A stretch of DNA of 64,000 bases from Clavibacter michiganensis subsp. tessellarius. GTDB taxonomy: Bacteria > Actinomycetota > Actinomycetes > Actinomycetales > Microbacteriaceae. The notes under the pieces are model-generated. The model did no database searches. It worked only from the letters and a program-made list of their open reading frames with translations, and was not told where the DNA came from. Shown one piece after another: positions 32,342 to 41,658 of the stretch (position 1 is the first letter of the stretch; every line of letters starts with the position of its first letter). Both the position numbers and the translations under genes were made by a program. The stretch covers positions 1,550,001 to 1,614,000 of the forward strand of contig NZ_CP040788.1 in the NCBI RefSeq assembly GCF_021922985.1, read 5' to 3'.

Positions 32342-33868
32342 TCAGCTCACCCGGATTCGAGGATCGAGGACCGAGTACAGGATGTCGGCCAGCATGTTGA
32401 AGATGACGGTCAGGATGCTGGTGATCAGGATGAATCCCATCAGCGGATTGAGGTCGGTCTTGGTCAGGGCCTCCTGGAACACGGATCCCATGCCCTTCCA
32501 CGCGAAGATCGTCTCCGTGATCACCGCCCCGCCGATGAGTCCGCCCACGTCGAACGCGATGACGGTGGCGACGGGGATCATGGCGTTGCGGAACGCGTGG
32601 CGCATGATCACGGTGCGCTCGGTGAGGCCCTTGGCGCGCGCGGTGCGCACGTAGTCCTGGTTCATGACCTCGAGGAGGCTCGCCCGCGAGTAGCGGGAGT
32701 AGCTCGCGACGGAGATCAGCAGGAGCGCGATCGTGGGCAGGAGGAGGTGCGTGTAGCTGTCGAGCATTCCCTGCCAGATGGAGCCTTGGAGGCCCGGGGT
32801 GACGGCGCCGACGGTGGCGATGGGGCGGCCGCGCGTGTTGGTCACGTAGTCGGGCCACACCTGCATGACGCGGTCGATGATGATCAGCAACGCGACGAGC
32901 CCGCCGGTGATGCCGGCGCCGCGGGCGACGATGGGCTTGTCGTTCTGGCCGACGACGTAGCCGACGACCACCCCGACCACGACGAACGCGACGACGAGCA
33001 CGATGGTGATCCACCAGGGGGCGGAGACCGTCAGCACGTACTGCAGCGGGTACCAGAGCGCGGCGCCGAGGACGGCCATGGCGAGCGCCGAGTAGAACGC
33101 GCGCCGGTTGCGGAGCCCCGTGGACAGCGACGTGATGAGCACGGCGATCAGGGCCCCGAGGGCGCCGATGAGCACGATGCCGAGACCCGGTCGAGCGAAC
33201 CAGTCGGTGACGAGCAGGTAGACGAGCACGGCCGCGGTGATGACCGTCGCGGAGCCGAACACGATGAGGCGCGGCTTCGGGTCGCCGCCGATGATGCTCA
33301 TCCACACGAAGCCCGACACGAGCGACAGGACGACGATGAGGACCGGCGGGATCGACGGGTTCACGAGGAAGTCGTTGAAGCCGATCGCGACGTACTGCTT
33401 GAGCAGCACGGCGACGAAGAAGATCGGCAGCGAGAAGAAGAGGAACGACGCGAAGGTGACCGTGTAGTCGTAGCCGCTGTACTGGCGGAGCGCGGTCGTC
33501 ATGCCGATGGAGACGCCGATGAGCACCGCGATGATCGTGGCGATGGTCACCAGCTGGATCGTCTGCCCGGCCGCGTTGGCGATGAGGTCGTTGACCTCGC
33601 GGCCGTCGATGGCCCTGCCGAGGTCGATCTGGCCGATGAAGACCTTGAACACGCCGCCGAGCCACAGGAAGTAGCGCAGGGGCGACGGGACGTCGAGGTT
33701 GAGCAGCTCGGTCCGCGCGGCGATGAGCGCGTCGCGGTTCGGCGACGGGCTCTCGCGCAGGTCCCCGAGGGGATCACCCGAGTTGGCCGCGAGGTTGTAG
33801 ATGATGAAGCTGGCGCCCAGGAGGACGAAGAACGACGCGACGAGGCGTCTCAAGACGAAGGTAAGCAC
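32342..33868 (-). CDS. Peptide ABC transporter permease, DppB type, with large membrane insert
   Basis: The 508-residue product has the DppB start (FVLRRLVASFFVLLGASF) and the EAA loop YVRTARAKGLTERTVIMRHA at ~407-426. Usual DppB proteins are 310-340 residues. Here ~170-350 adds about six hydrophobic segments (near 173, 200, 229, 258, 285 and 318) between the normal third and fourth helices. The GTG at 33868 is chosen because it starts the conserved first helix; GAAAGGGA lies upstream, a little far. It is followed by the DppC gene after three bases. Confidence 0.92.
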   Translation of the reverse strand: MLTFVLRRLVASFFVLLGASFIIYNLAANSGDPLGDLRESPSPNRDALIAARTELLNLDVPSPLRYFLWLGGVFKVFIGQIDLGRAIDGREVNDLIANAAGQTIQLVTIATIIAVLIGVSIGMTTALRQYSGYDYTVTFASFLFFSLPIFFVAVLLKQYVAIGFNDFLVNPSIPPVLIVVLSLVSGFVWMSIIGGDPKPRLIVFGSATVITAAVLVYLLVTDWFARPGLGIVLIGALGALIAVLITSLSTGLRNRRAFYSALAMAVLGAALWYPLQYVLTVSAPWWITIVLVVAFVVVGVVVGYVVGQNDKPIVARGAGITGGLVALLIIIDRVMQVWPDYVTNTRGRPIATVGAVTPGLQGSIWQGMLDSYTHLLLPTIALLLISVASYSRYSRASLLEVMNQDYVRTARAKGLTERTVIMRHAFRNAMIPVATVIAFDVGGLIGGAVITETIFAWKGMGSVFQEALTKTDLNPLMGFILITSILTVIFNMLADILYSVLDPRIRVS

Positions 33869-33972
33869 AGGGCGACGACGTCCCTTTCTGTGTTCGGCCA
33901 GGGCTCGTGACCCGACCCGACGAGAGCATACGCGGCCGGATCCGCGGATCACGAATCGGCAACGGACATGGA

Positions 33973-34006
33973 GAGGGTGCCGAGGCCAGGCGGCCTCGGC
34001 ACCCTC
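33973..34006 (-). terminator. 15-bp hairpin between binding protein and permease genes
   Basis: GAGGGTGCCGAGGCC pairs perfectly with GGCCTCGGCACCCTC around a four-base loop, ~40 bases after the binding-protein stop. There is no U-run. It probably attenuates read-through or protects the upstream mRNA, giving more binding protein than permease. Confidence 0.6.
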
Positions 34007-34046
34007 GCACCCTCCCGTTCAGGGGACGGCGCTCACTGCTGTCGTG

Positions 34047-35882
34047 CTACTGCGCAGCTGCCTGCGCCGGGGCCCACTCCCAGTAGTTCCAGAAGTAGGT
34101 CGGCGAGAGGAACGCCGGCTTGACGCCCGTGACCGTGTCGCTCCAGGCGGTGAGGCCCGGGAACTGGAAGATCGGCGTCGTCCAGCCCTGCTGCTGGATG
34201 AGGGTCTCGGCCTGGATGAGCAGATCGCGCTGCTTGTCCGTGTCGGTCTCCGTGTCCAGCTGCTTGAAGAGGTCGTCGACCTCGGGGTTCGACCACCCGT
34301 AGTAGTTGTTGATGCCGCCGGTCTGGTAGTTCGGGCCGGACTCGCCGACCGCGAGGCTCGTGGACTGCCATCCGAAGAGGGCGATGTCGTACGAGTCGGT
34401 CTTGCTGGAGAGGTCGGCACCCCACGTGGCGCTGTTCACGTCGATGAGGTTGAAGCCGGCCTGCTGCGCCGACTGGCGCATGAGCTCGAACTCCTGCTGA
34501 CGACGCGTGTTGCCCTGGCCGTAGAGGACGCGGGCGTCGATCGTGCCGGTGACGCCGGCCTGGGCGAGGAGCGCCTTGGCGCCGTCGATGTCGACCGCCT
34601 GGTCCTTGTAGCCGTTCTCCTCGACCGAGGCCTCGTAGTTCGGCGTGCCGGGCACGAAGACGTTCGAGTTGCGGAGCTCCGCGTCCTCCTGGAGGGGCTT
34701 GATCAGCTTGTCGAGGATCTCCTCGCGCGGCAGCGTCTTGAAGAACGCCTGGCGGACGAGCTTGGCCTTCTCGGCGTCTCCGCCGTACTTCGCGGGGTCG
34801 AACGGGCCGCCGTTGGTGACCTGGAGATCGACGTGCTCGTACGTGCCCTCGGCCTGGCCCTTGTACTCGATGCCGCTGAGTCCCTGGACCTGCTGGAGGA
34901 GGTCGGCCGTGGGCTGACCGGACGCGATCTGGACCTCGCCGTTCGAGAGGGCCTGGATCTGCGCCTGCGGGTCCGAGATGAACCGGACCGTGATCTTCTC
35001 GTACTTCGGCTTCTTGGAGCCGGTGTACTCCTTGTTGGCCGTCAGGGTGATGTACTGGTCGGCCTTGAGGTCGGTGATCGTGTACGCGCCGTCGCCCAGG
35101 GTCTTCTGCGGCTCCGTCGGCATGTCGGAGTAGCGGTAGCCGTCGTTCCAGACCTTGGAGACCGGGGCGAGGACGCTGGCGTCCTTGTCCTGGATCGCCG
35201 TGATGAGCTTCTTCTTCGCGTCCTCGGGCGAGAGGTTCTCGTCCGGGAAGGCGAGCTGCGTGGTGCCGTGGGCCGAGACGCCGACGCCGTTGCCGGTCGC
35301 GACCTCCCAGTCGACGTAGGGCTGGTCGTACGTGTAGGTGAGGCTGCGGCCGTCGTCGCCGATCTCGGGGGTCTTGGTGACTAGGCCGAGGCGGGTGTCC
35401 TTGACGGCGCCCGAGTTGAAGAAGACCTGGTCGTCGCCGGTGGTGACCGTGCCGTCCTCGTTCGTCTTCACGTCCTCGGTCGTGTTCACGTTGGTCGTGT
35501 TGGCGGCCCAGTTGAGGAGCATGTCCGCGGCGTCGACGGGGGTGCCGTCGCTCCACTTGACGCCCTCGTTGATCGTGAACTTCACGACCAGGGGGTCGTC
35601 GGAGACCTTCTCGTACGTGCCGAAGTCGGTGTCCTTCTGCAGCGAGGGGCCGTCGTCGTAGTAGTTGAAGGCCCGGTTCGTCAGGTACACGATGTTCGTG
35701 TTGGCGGTGGCGTTGCCGGTCGCCGACGCGTTGTTGTACTCGAGGAACGGGTCGTTCCAGGCCACGGTGATCTCAGTGCCGGCGATGACCTCGGACTCCT
35801 GAGCGGGCGCAGAGCAGCCGCTGAGGACGAGGGCACCGGAGACGATGACGGCACCAGCCGCTGCAAGGCGTCTGATTTTCAA
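34047..35882 (-). CDS. Peptide-type ABC transporter binding lipoprotein (family 5), main copy
   Basis: The 611-residue product starts at TTG 35882. This start is chosen because AGGAGG lies five bases upstream and because it yields a clean lipoprotein signal with LSGC at Cys23; the earlier in-frame ATG gives an implausible N-terminus. The family 5 motif GVKWSDGTPVDAADMLLNWA is present. It is the first gene of the importer operon and captures the ligand, probably oligopeptides, for the downstream permeases. Codon use here is somewhat richer in lysine and asparagine than nearby genes, as is common in highly expressed binding proteins. Confidence 0.95.
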   Translation of the reverse strand: MKIRRLAAAGAVIVSGALVLSGCSAPAQESEVIAGTEITVAWNDPFLEYNNASATGNATANTNIVYLTNRAFNYYDDGPSLQKDTDFGTYEKVSDDPLVVKFTINEGVKWSDGTPVDAADMLLNWAANTTNVNTTEDVKTNEDGTVTTGDDQVFFNSGAVKDTRLGLVTKTPEIGDDGRSLTYTYDQPYVDWEVATGNGVGVSAHGTTQLAFPDENLSPEDAKKKLITAIQDKDASVLAPVSKVWNDGYRYSDMPTEPQKTLGDGAYTITDLKADQYITLTANKEYTGSKKPKYEKITVRFISDPQAQIQALSNGEVQIASGQPTADLLQQVQGLSGIEYKGQAEGTYEHVDLQVTNGGPFDPAKYGGDAEKAKLVRQAFFKTLPREEILDKLIKPLQEDAELRNSNVFVPGTPNYEASVEENGYKDQAVDIDGAKALLAQAGVTGTIDARVLYGQGNTRRQQEFELMRQSAQQAGFNLIDVNSATWGADLSSKTDSYDIALFGWQSTSLAVGESGPNYQTGGINNYYGWSNPEVDDLFKQLDTETDTDKQRDLLIQAETLIQQQGWTTPIFQFPGLTAWSDTVTGVKPAFLSPTYFWNYWEWAPAQAAAQ

Positions 35883-35949
35883 GGTTCCTCCTGTGCATGG
35901 GAATGGCGCGGACCCACCGTGCGTGCGGTCGACCGCGCAGATATGAATG

Positions 35950-35978
35950 ACCCTAGGTACGCCTGGGAGTCTTTGCAA
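35950..35978 (-). promoter_or_regulatory. Sigma70-type promoter of the peptide importer
   Basis: TTGCAA at 35973-35978 and TAGGGT at 35950-35955 are spaced by 17 bases. Transcription would start near 35943, giving a ~60-base leader. A GTTAC/GTAAC inverted repeat at 35994-36009, centred on ACCGGT, lies just upstream and may be an activator or repressor site. Confidence 0.65.
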
Positions 35979-36159
35979 AAACTGGGCCCAAACGTTACAT
36001 ACCGGTAACTCGGACGCGCGGATCCGCGCGTGGGGGTCCGGATCCGTGCGTCTGGACCGTCGACATCGCGCGCGATCGTCGGCCTGGACGACGGATCGCG
36101 TCGTCCGGGGCGCCGTCGGCCACGGGCCCGCCGACAGCCGGGGTCCGGGCGGCCGCGCC

Positions 36160-36165
36160 TAGGAT
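36160..36165 (+). promoter_or_regulatory. -10 box of a leaderless promoter, CPBP gene
   Basis: TAGGAT is followed by six bases and then the GTG at 36172. Confidence 0.6.
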
Positions 36166-36171
36166 CGCCCC

Positions 36172-36996
36172 GTGCCCGACGCCCCCTCCCCCGCCGCGAG
36201 AACGCTCGCCCGACCCCCGGCGCCGCGGCCCGCGGTGCGTCGGCGCATCCGGATCGAGATCGCCCTCGTGCTCGGGCTCTCGCTCGGGGCGAGCGCCGTG
36301 TACTCCGTGCTCCGGATCGTCGACCTCTCGACGCGGCCGGAGGCGCTCGGATCGCAGAGCGCCACGATCAACCGGAGCCTGAACGACCGGCAGGTCTTCG
36401 ACCTGCTCTACCAGCTGCTCGACATCGCGACCGCGCTCGTGCCGGTCGCCCTCGTGCTCTTCCTGCTCTGGCAGCCGGGGCGGAGCGCGTTCCGGCGGAT
36501 CGGCCTCGACCTCACCCGTCCGGGGCGCGACGTCGCCGCCGGCTTCGGCCTCGCCGCGCTCATCGGGGTGCCCGGGCTCGGCCTGTACCTCGCCGGCCGT
36601 GCGCTCGGCATCACGGTCGACGTGGTGCCGACCGCGCTCGACTCGTACTGGTGGACCGTGCCGGTGCTCGTGCTCGTCGCCCTGCGTGCGGCGCTGCAGG
36701 AGGAGGTGATCGTGGTCGGCTACCTCTTCACCCGGCTCCGCGAGCTCGGCTGGGGGCACGGCCGGATCGGCGCGTGGAGCGTGGTCCTCGTGGCGGCCGT
36801 GCTGCGCGGGAGCTACCACCTGTACCAGGGCTACGGGCCGTTCCTCGGGAACGTGGTGATGGGCGTCGTGTTCGGCTGGTGCTACGTGCGCTTCGGCCGG
36901 ACGGCGCCGCTCGTGGTGGCCCACCTGATCCTCGACGTGGTCAGCTTCGTGGGCTACCCGGTCGCGCTGCAGCTGCTGCCGGGACTGTTCGGCTGA
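36172..36996 (+). CDS. CPBP-family intramembrane metalloprotease
   Basis: The 274-residue protein has about seven membrane helices and the three CPBP/Abi motifs: the glutamate pair in LQEEVIVVGYLF near 180, the first histidine in RGSYHLYQG near 206, and AHLILDVVSFVGY near 248. Family members cleave prenylated or other membrane substrates; some bacterial ones confer bacteriocin self-immunity. No bacteriocin gene is next to it, so no substrate is proposed. It is divergent from the peptide importer. Confidence 0.9.
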   Translation: MPDAPSPAARTLARPPAPRPAVRRRIRIEIALVLGLSLGASAVYSVLRIVDLSTRPEALGSQSATINRSLNDRQVFDLLYQLLDIATALVPVALVLFLLWQPGRSAFRRIGLDLTRPGRDVAAGFGLAALIGVPGLGLYLAGRALGITVDVVPTALDSYWWTVPVLVLVALRAALQEEVIVVGYLFTRLRELGWGHGRIGAWSVVLVAAVLRGSYHLYQGYGPFLGNVVMGVVFGWCYVRFGRTAPLVVAHLILDVVSFVGYPVALQLLPGLFG

Positions 36997-37052
36997 CGGG
37001 TTTCCGGGCACGACCGGGGGCGCGACCCTGGCGCATCCGCCCGACCTGTGCC

Positions 37053-37084
37053 TAACCTGGGAACGCCGCACGACGAGGTGCGGC
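37053..37084 (+). promoter_or_regulatory. Candidate promoter and 5' hairpin of DUF485-actP
   Basis: TAACCT at 37053-37058 could be the -10 box. The first ~20 transcribed bases, 37065-37084, fold into GCCGCAC/GTGCGGC with a six-base loop. A ribosome site GAGGAG follows at 37093. The hairpin may stabilise the mRNA. Confidence 0.4.
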
Positions 37085-37103
37085 CTCATCTCGAGGAGAT
37101 CCC

Positions 37104-37511
37104 ATGGGCGACGCCGCTCATCCGACCGGGGACCCCCGGCCGGCCGTCGACTACCTGGAGGTCGAGGACTCGGCCCGGTTCCGGGAGCTGAAGCGGGCGC
37201 ACCGCGGCTTCGTCTTCCCGCTCGCCGTCGCGTTCCTCGTCTGGTACTTCGCGTTCGTGCTGCTGTCGGACTACGCGCACGAGTTCATGTCCACGCCCGT
37301 CATCGGCAACGTGAACCTCGGGATCCTGCTGGGGCTCGCGCAGTTCGTGACGACCTTCGCGATCACCACCTGGTACGTGAGCCGGGCGAACGCGCGCTTC
37401 GACCCCGCGGCCGCGGAGATCCGGGCCGACCTGGAGGAGCGCGAGCGCGTCGCGCTGGAGGGGCCGCGTGGGTCCACTCCGCCCGAGCATCGGAAGGGCG
37501 GCCGGAGATGA
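37104..37511 (+). CDS. DUF485 membrane protein, partner of ActP
   Basis: The 135-residue product has the DUF485 pattern: a short soluble start ending FRELKRAHRGFVFPL, then two helices at ~33-52 and ~70-90 and a charged tail. Small DUF485 proteins are nearly always encoded just before acetate/cation symporters and are thought to assist them. The last bases overlap the actP start (ATGA). Start ATG follows GAGGAG. Confidence 0.93.
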   Translation: MGDAAHPTGDPRPAVDYLEVEDSARFRELKRAHRGFVFPLAVAFLVWYFAFVLLSDYAHEFMSTPVIGNVNLGILLGLAQFVTTFAITTWYVSRANARFDPAAAEIRADLEERERVALEGPRGSTPPEHRKGGRR

Positions 37512-39130
37512 GCGCCGCGACCTCGGCCGTCATGGCGACGACGCCCACGACCGACACGGGCGACCCCGTCCTCAACATCTCGATCTTCGGCGCCTTCGTG
37601 GTGATCACCCTCGTGATCGTGTTCCGGGCGAGCCGGAACAACTCGACCGCGGCGGACTACTACGCGGCCGGCCGCTCCTTCACCGGGCCGCAGAACGGCA
37701 CCGCCATCGCGGGCGACTACCTCTCGGCGGCGTCGTTCCTCGGGATCGTCGGCGCCATCGCGATCAACGGGTACGACGGCTTCCTCTACTCGATCGGGTT
37801 CCTCGTCGCGTGGCTCGTGGCGCTGCTGCTCGTGGCCGAGCTGATGCGCAACACCGGCAAGTTCACGATGGCCGACGTGCTGAGCTTCCGGCTCAAGCAG
37901 CGGCCCGTGCGGCTGGCCGCGGCGACCACGACGCTCGCCGTCTGCTTCTTCTACCTGCTCGCGCAGATGGCGGGCGCGGGCGGGCTCGTCTCGCTGCTGC
38001 TCGGGATCGACGACCGGCTCGGGCAGTCGCTCGTGATCGCGGTGGTCGGCGCGCTCATGATCGTCTACGTGCTCGTCGGCGGGATGAAGGGCACGACCTG
38101 GGTGCAGATCATCAAGGCCTGCCTGCTCATCGCGGGCGCGGCCGTGATGACCGTGTGGGTGCTCGCGATCCACGGCTTCAACGTGTCGGACCTGCTGGGC
38201 GCGGCGGCCGCCGCGGCGGACAAGCCCGTGCTCGAGCCCGGCAACCAGTACGGGGCCACGGGGATCACGAAGCTCGACTTCCTGTCGCTCGCGCTCGCGC
38301 TGGTGCTCGGCACGGCGGGCCTCCCGCACGTGCTCATGCGCTTCTACACCGTGCCGACCGCGAAGGAGGCGCGTCGCAGCGTGGTCTGGGCGATCTGGCT
38401 CATCGGCATCTTCTACCTCTTCACCCTGGTGCTCGGGTACGGCGCGGGCGCGCTGCTCGGGAGCGAGCGGATCCTCGCGGCGCCCGGCGGCGTCAACTCG
38501 GCCGCTCCCCTACTGGCGCTCGAGCTCGGCGGGCCGATCCTGCTGGGGATCATCGCGGCGGTGGCGTTCGCCACGATCCTGGCGGTGGTCGCCGGACTCA
38601 CCATCACGGCGGCGGCGTCCTTCGCGCACGACGTGTACGGCAGCGTCATCAAGAAGGGGCAGGTCTCGGCGAACGGCGAGGTGCGGGTCGCGCGGATCAC
38701 GGTCGTCGTGATCGGCATCGTGTCGATCCTCGCGGGCATCGGCGCGAACGGGCAGAACGTGGCGTTCCTCGTGGCGCTGGCCTTCGCGGTGGCGGCGAGC
38801 GCGAACCTGCCGACGATCCTCTACTCCCTCTACTGGCGGCGCTTCTCCACGCGCGGCGCGGTGCTCAGCATGTACGGCGGGCTCGGGACGGCGCTCGTGC
38901 TGATCGCGTTCTCGCCCGTGGTGTCGGGCGCGGAGACGTCGATGATCCCGGGGGCCGACTTCTCGTGGTTCCCGCTGAGCAACCCGGGGATCGTGTCGAT
39001 CCCCGTCGGGTTCCTGCTCGGCTGGATCGGGACCGTGACCTCCACGCGCAAGGAGGACCCGCTGGTGGCGGCCGAGATGGACGTGCGGTCGCTCACCGGG
39101 CACGGCGCCGAGAAGGCGACCGAGCACTAG
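37508..39130 (+). CDS. actP: Cation/acetate symporter (sodium:solute symporter family)
   Basis: The 540-residue protein has about 13 helices and the SSS family landmarks AADYYAAGRSFTGPQNGTAI near 38 and GTAGLPHVLMRFYT near 260. ActP-type carriers import acetate and other short acids with a cation. The DUF485 gene upstream, overlapping by four bases, supports this subgroup. A large hydrophobic run is followed by a hydrophilic tail. Confidence 0.93.
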   Translation: MSAATSAVMATTPTTDTGDPVLNISIFGAFVVITLVIVFRASRNNSTAADYYAAGRSFTGPQNGTAIAGDYLSAASFLGIVGAIAINGYDGFLYSIGFLVAWLVALLLVAELMRNTGKFTMADVLSFRLKQRPVRLAAATTTLAVCFFYLLAQMAGAGGLVSLLLGIDDRLGQSLVIAVVGALMIVYVLVGGMKGTTWVQIIKACLLIAGAAVMTVWVLAIHGFNVSDLLGAAAAAADKPVLEPGNQYGATGITKLDFLSLALALVLGTAGLPHVLMRFYTVPTAKEARRSVVWAIWLIGIFYLFTLVLGYGAGALLGSERILAAPGGVNSAAPLLALELGGPILLGIIAAVAFATILAVVAGLTITAAASFAHDVYGSVIKKGQVSANGEVRVARITVVVIGIVSILAGIGANGQNVAFLVALAFAVAASANLPTILYSLYWRRFSTRGAVLSMYGGLGTALVLIAFSPVVSGAETSMIPGADFSWFPLSNPGIVSIPVGFLLGWIGTVTSTRKEDPLVAAEMDVRSLTGHGAEKATEH

Positions 39131-39154
39131 GGGCGGATGCCCGGGCGCCGGGCG

Positions 39155-39172
39155 CCGGGCGCCGGCGCCCGG
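39155..39172. terminator. Perfect GC palindrome between actP and rpiR
   Basis: CCGGGCGCCGGCGCCCGG is an 18-base perfect palindrome in a stretch of GGGCGCC repeats between convergent genes. It is a likely bidirectional terminator. Confidence 0.5.
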
Positions 39173-39201
39173 GCGGAGGCCGGGCGCCGGCCGGGCCGGC
39201 C

Positions 39202-40074
39202 TCAGTCGCTGAGGTTCTCGCTGAGGATGGTGAGGACGCCGGCGCGCGCGTCGGCGGCGGTCGTGCCCAGCCGGTCGGCCACGATCTCGACGAGCGACTC
39301 CAGCACGATGACGTGCGGGATGCGCGACGTGCGCTCGACCTCGTGCCGGAACCCGGCCTTGGCGGGCGCCACCACGAGGGCGACGTCGGCGAGCGCCCCG
39401 AGCGGGGACGTCGCGAACGAGGTGACGGCCACCACGGCGGCGCCGGCCGCGCGCGCCGACCGGGCGCCGCGGAGGCTCAGCTCGTTGGCGCCGCTGCCGC
39501 TGATGACGACCACGACGTCCTCGGGCGAGAGCCGGCTGACCGCGATCTGCTGGCCCACCGGATCCGCGACGAACTCGGCGGGACGGCCGACCGCGGTGAG
39601 GCGCATGGAGAGGTCGAGGGCGAGCGGGGACGACAGGCCGCTGGCGACGACCACCAGGCGGCGGGCGGCGACGACGCGCGCGACCGCGTCCTCCACCTCC
39701 GCCTCCCCGAGCACGCTAGCGACCCGCGGGAGGGCGGCGGCGAGCGCGTCGAGGTCGGAGCGGATCCGGCCGAGCGCGCTGGGGCCGTGCGCGCCCTCCC
39801 CCGCGGTCGCGGCCGCGCGGGCCGAGCTCCGCGCGAGCTCCCGGGTGAGGGCGACGCGCAGCTGCGGGTAGCCGCGGTAGCCGAGGCTCTGGCACGAGCG
39901 GACGACGGTGGAGCGGGCGACGCCCGCGCGGTCGGCGAGCTCCTGCGCGGTGATCTCCACCACGCCCTCGGTGTCGTCGAGGATCAGCTCGACCACGCGG
40001 CGCTCGCTCGGCTGCAGGGCGTTGACCACGGTCGCGATGCGCGTGGTGGGCCCCACGTCGTCACTCCACTGCAC
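39202..40074 (-). CDS. MurR/RpiR family transcriptional regulator
   Basis: The 290-residue protein has an N-terminal RpiR helix-turn-helix (about 15-80, ITAQELADRAGVARSTVVRS) and a C-terminal SIS domain at ~120-260 (VVVVISGSGANELSL), which binds phosphosugars in this family. It is the last gene of the phn-type operon: its GTG at 40074 overlaps the phnE stop by 14 bases. It may sense a phosphorylated product and control the operon, perhaps through the inverted repeat at 44245-44261. Confidence 0.92.
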   Translation of the reverse strand: MQWSDDVGPTTRIATVVNALQPSERRVVELILDDTEGVVEITAQELADRAGVARSTVVRSCQSLGYRGYPQLRVALTRELARSSARAAATAGEGAHGPSALGRIRSDLDALAAALPRVASVLGEAEVEDAVARVVAARRLVVVASGLSSPLALDLSMRLTAVGRPAEFVADPVGQQIAVSRLSPEDVVVVISGSGANELSLRGARSARAAGAAVVAVTSFATSPLGALADVALVVAPAKAGFRHEVERTSRIPHVIVLESLVEIVADRLGTTAADARAGVLTILSENLSD

Positions 40075-40867
40075 GGACCCTCGCCCCCTCGGTGATCCGG
40101 CGGCGGATCCGGCCGGAGACGGCGTCGATCGACATGGTGACCGCGACGACGACGATGAGGAGGACGCCCACCGTGGGCCACTCCCGGTACTGAGTGTAGG
40201 AGGTGAGCATGTCGCCGATCCCGCCGACGCCGATGAGGCCGAGCACCGCCGACGCGCGCACGTTGATCTCGAACCGGTACAGCCAGAAGGAGAGGAAGTC
40301 GGCGCTCGCCTGCGGCCAGACGCCCCAGCGGATCAGCGACCAGGCGCCGCCGCCGGCCGCCCGCACGGCCTCGAGCGGACCGCGGTCGACGCCCTCCACG
40401 GACTCGTAGCCCCACTTGCCGAGCGTGCCGACGCTCGAGACGCCGAGCGCCAGCGCGCCCGTGAGGGGCGTGAGGCCGGTGACCGAGAGGATCACGATGG
40501 CGGTGATGATCTCGGGCACGGCGCGGATGGCGGAGAAGAGGATCCGCAGCGGCCAGCGCACGGCCGCCGGCGCGAAGCCGCGCGCCGCGAGGAAGGCGAG
40601 CGGCACCGAGACGACGACGCCGATGACCGTGCCGACCCAGGCCATGAGCACCGAGGTCCACGTCTGGCGGAGCGCCTCGGGGAGCTTCGACCAGTCGGGG
40701 CTCGAGAACATCAGCCAGAGGTAGCGGACGAGCTCGGCGGGCAGGTCGGCGAGGCGGTCCCACGCGATGTCGGCCGACCAGCAGGCGACGACCACGACCG
40801 CGGTGACGGCCGCCACGGCGACGACCCGGGCCGGGCGGCGGGGGCGGGCGGGCACGGCGAGGCTCAT
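40061..40867 (-). CDS. phnE: Phosphonate-type ABC permease, second PhnE
   Basis: The 268-residue protein has about six helices and the PhnE permease loop (GPLEAVRAAGGGAWSLIRWGVWPQ near 160-183 and EINVRASAVLGLIGVGGIG). Two tandem PhnE proteins probably form a heterodimer channel. Its ATG overlaps the previous permease by four bases. Confidence 0.93.
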   Translation of the reverse strand: MSLAVPARPRRPARVVAVAAVTAVVVVACWSADIAWDRLADLPAELVRYLWLMFSSPDWSKLPEALRQTWTSVLMAWVGTVIGVVVSVPLAFLAARGFAPAAVRWPLRILFSAIRAVPEIITAIVILSVTGLTPLTGALALGVSSVGTLGKWGYESVEGVDRGPLEAVRAAGGGAWSLIRWGVWPQASADFLSFWLYRFEINVRASAVLGLIGVGGIGDMLTSYTQYREWPTVGVLLIVVVAVTMSIDAVSGRIRRRITEGARVRAVE

Positions 40868-41658
40868 GCGATCCTCTTCCTGATCTCGTTCGAGACGAGG
40901 TCGATCACGATGACGATCACGAGGATCTCCAGCACGATCAGCGCGAGCTGGTCGTAGCGGTAGAAGGTGCGCACGGCGTCGATGAGGAGGCCGATGCCGC
41001 CGGCGCCCACGAGGCCGAGGACGGTGGACGCGCGCACGTTGAGCTCGAGCACGTAGAGCGTCTGGCCGACGAAGCCGGGAAGCACGTCGGGCAGGGCGAC
41101 CGCCCGGTCGACCTGCATCCGCGTGCCGCCCGCCGCGCGCCCCGCCTCGAGCGGGCCGGGGTCGTTCGACTCGATGGCCTCCGACACGAGCTTCACGATG
41201 ATGCCCACGTTGAAGAGGACGAGCGCGAGGATGCCGGGCAGCGCCCCGACGCCCACCATCGCCACGAGCAGCGCGGCGTAGAGCAGCTCCGGCACCGCGC
41301 GCACCACGTTGAGGACCGCGCGGATGGCACCGCGGCTCACCGGGTGCGGATTGGTGAGGCGCGCGGCCCACAGGCTGAGCGGCAGCGCGACCGCGGCCCC
41401 GGCGACGGTCGCGATGACGGCCATGGCGAGGGTCTCGAGCATCGGCGCGACGGTGCGGGGGAAGAACGCCCAGTCGGGCTCGAACAGGCGCGCGAGCTTG
41501 TCGGCGCCGTTCCGCCAGTTGCGCGCGATGGCGTCGAACCCGAACGCCACACCCACCTGCGGGCTCATCGCGACGGCCGTGATGACGAGCACGACGGCGA
41601 GCGCGGCCCACGGCCGCCAGCGGCCCGCGGGGCGCGGCGGCAGCTCCCGGATGCTCAT
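40864..41658 (-). CDS. phnE: Phosphonate-type ABC permease, first PhnE
   Basis: The 264-residue permease has about six helices and the same loop as its partner ([20 protein letters not shown] and [19 protein letters not shown]), so the two arose by duplication. Its ATG overlaps the phnC stop (ATGA). Confidence 0.93.
   Translation of the reverse strand: MSIRELPPRPAGRWRPWAALAVVLVITAVAMSPQVGVAFGFDAIARNWRNGADKLARLFEPDWAFFPRTVAPMLETLAMAVIATVAGAAVALPLSLWAARLTNPHPVSRGAIRAVLNVVRAVPELLYAALLVAMVGVGALPGILALVLFNVGIIVKLVSEAIESNDPGPLEAGRAAGGTRMQVDRAVALPDVLPGFVGQTLYVLELNVRASTVLGLVGAGGIGLLIDAVRTFYRYDQLALIVLEILVIVIVIDLVSNEIRKRIA

Noticed and set aside
39131..39201. Possible mobile or repetitive element from the GGGCGCC repeats
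   Set aside because: The stretch is short, sits between convergent genes and fits a terminator palindrome.
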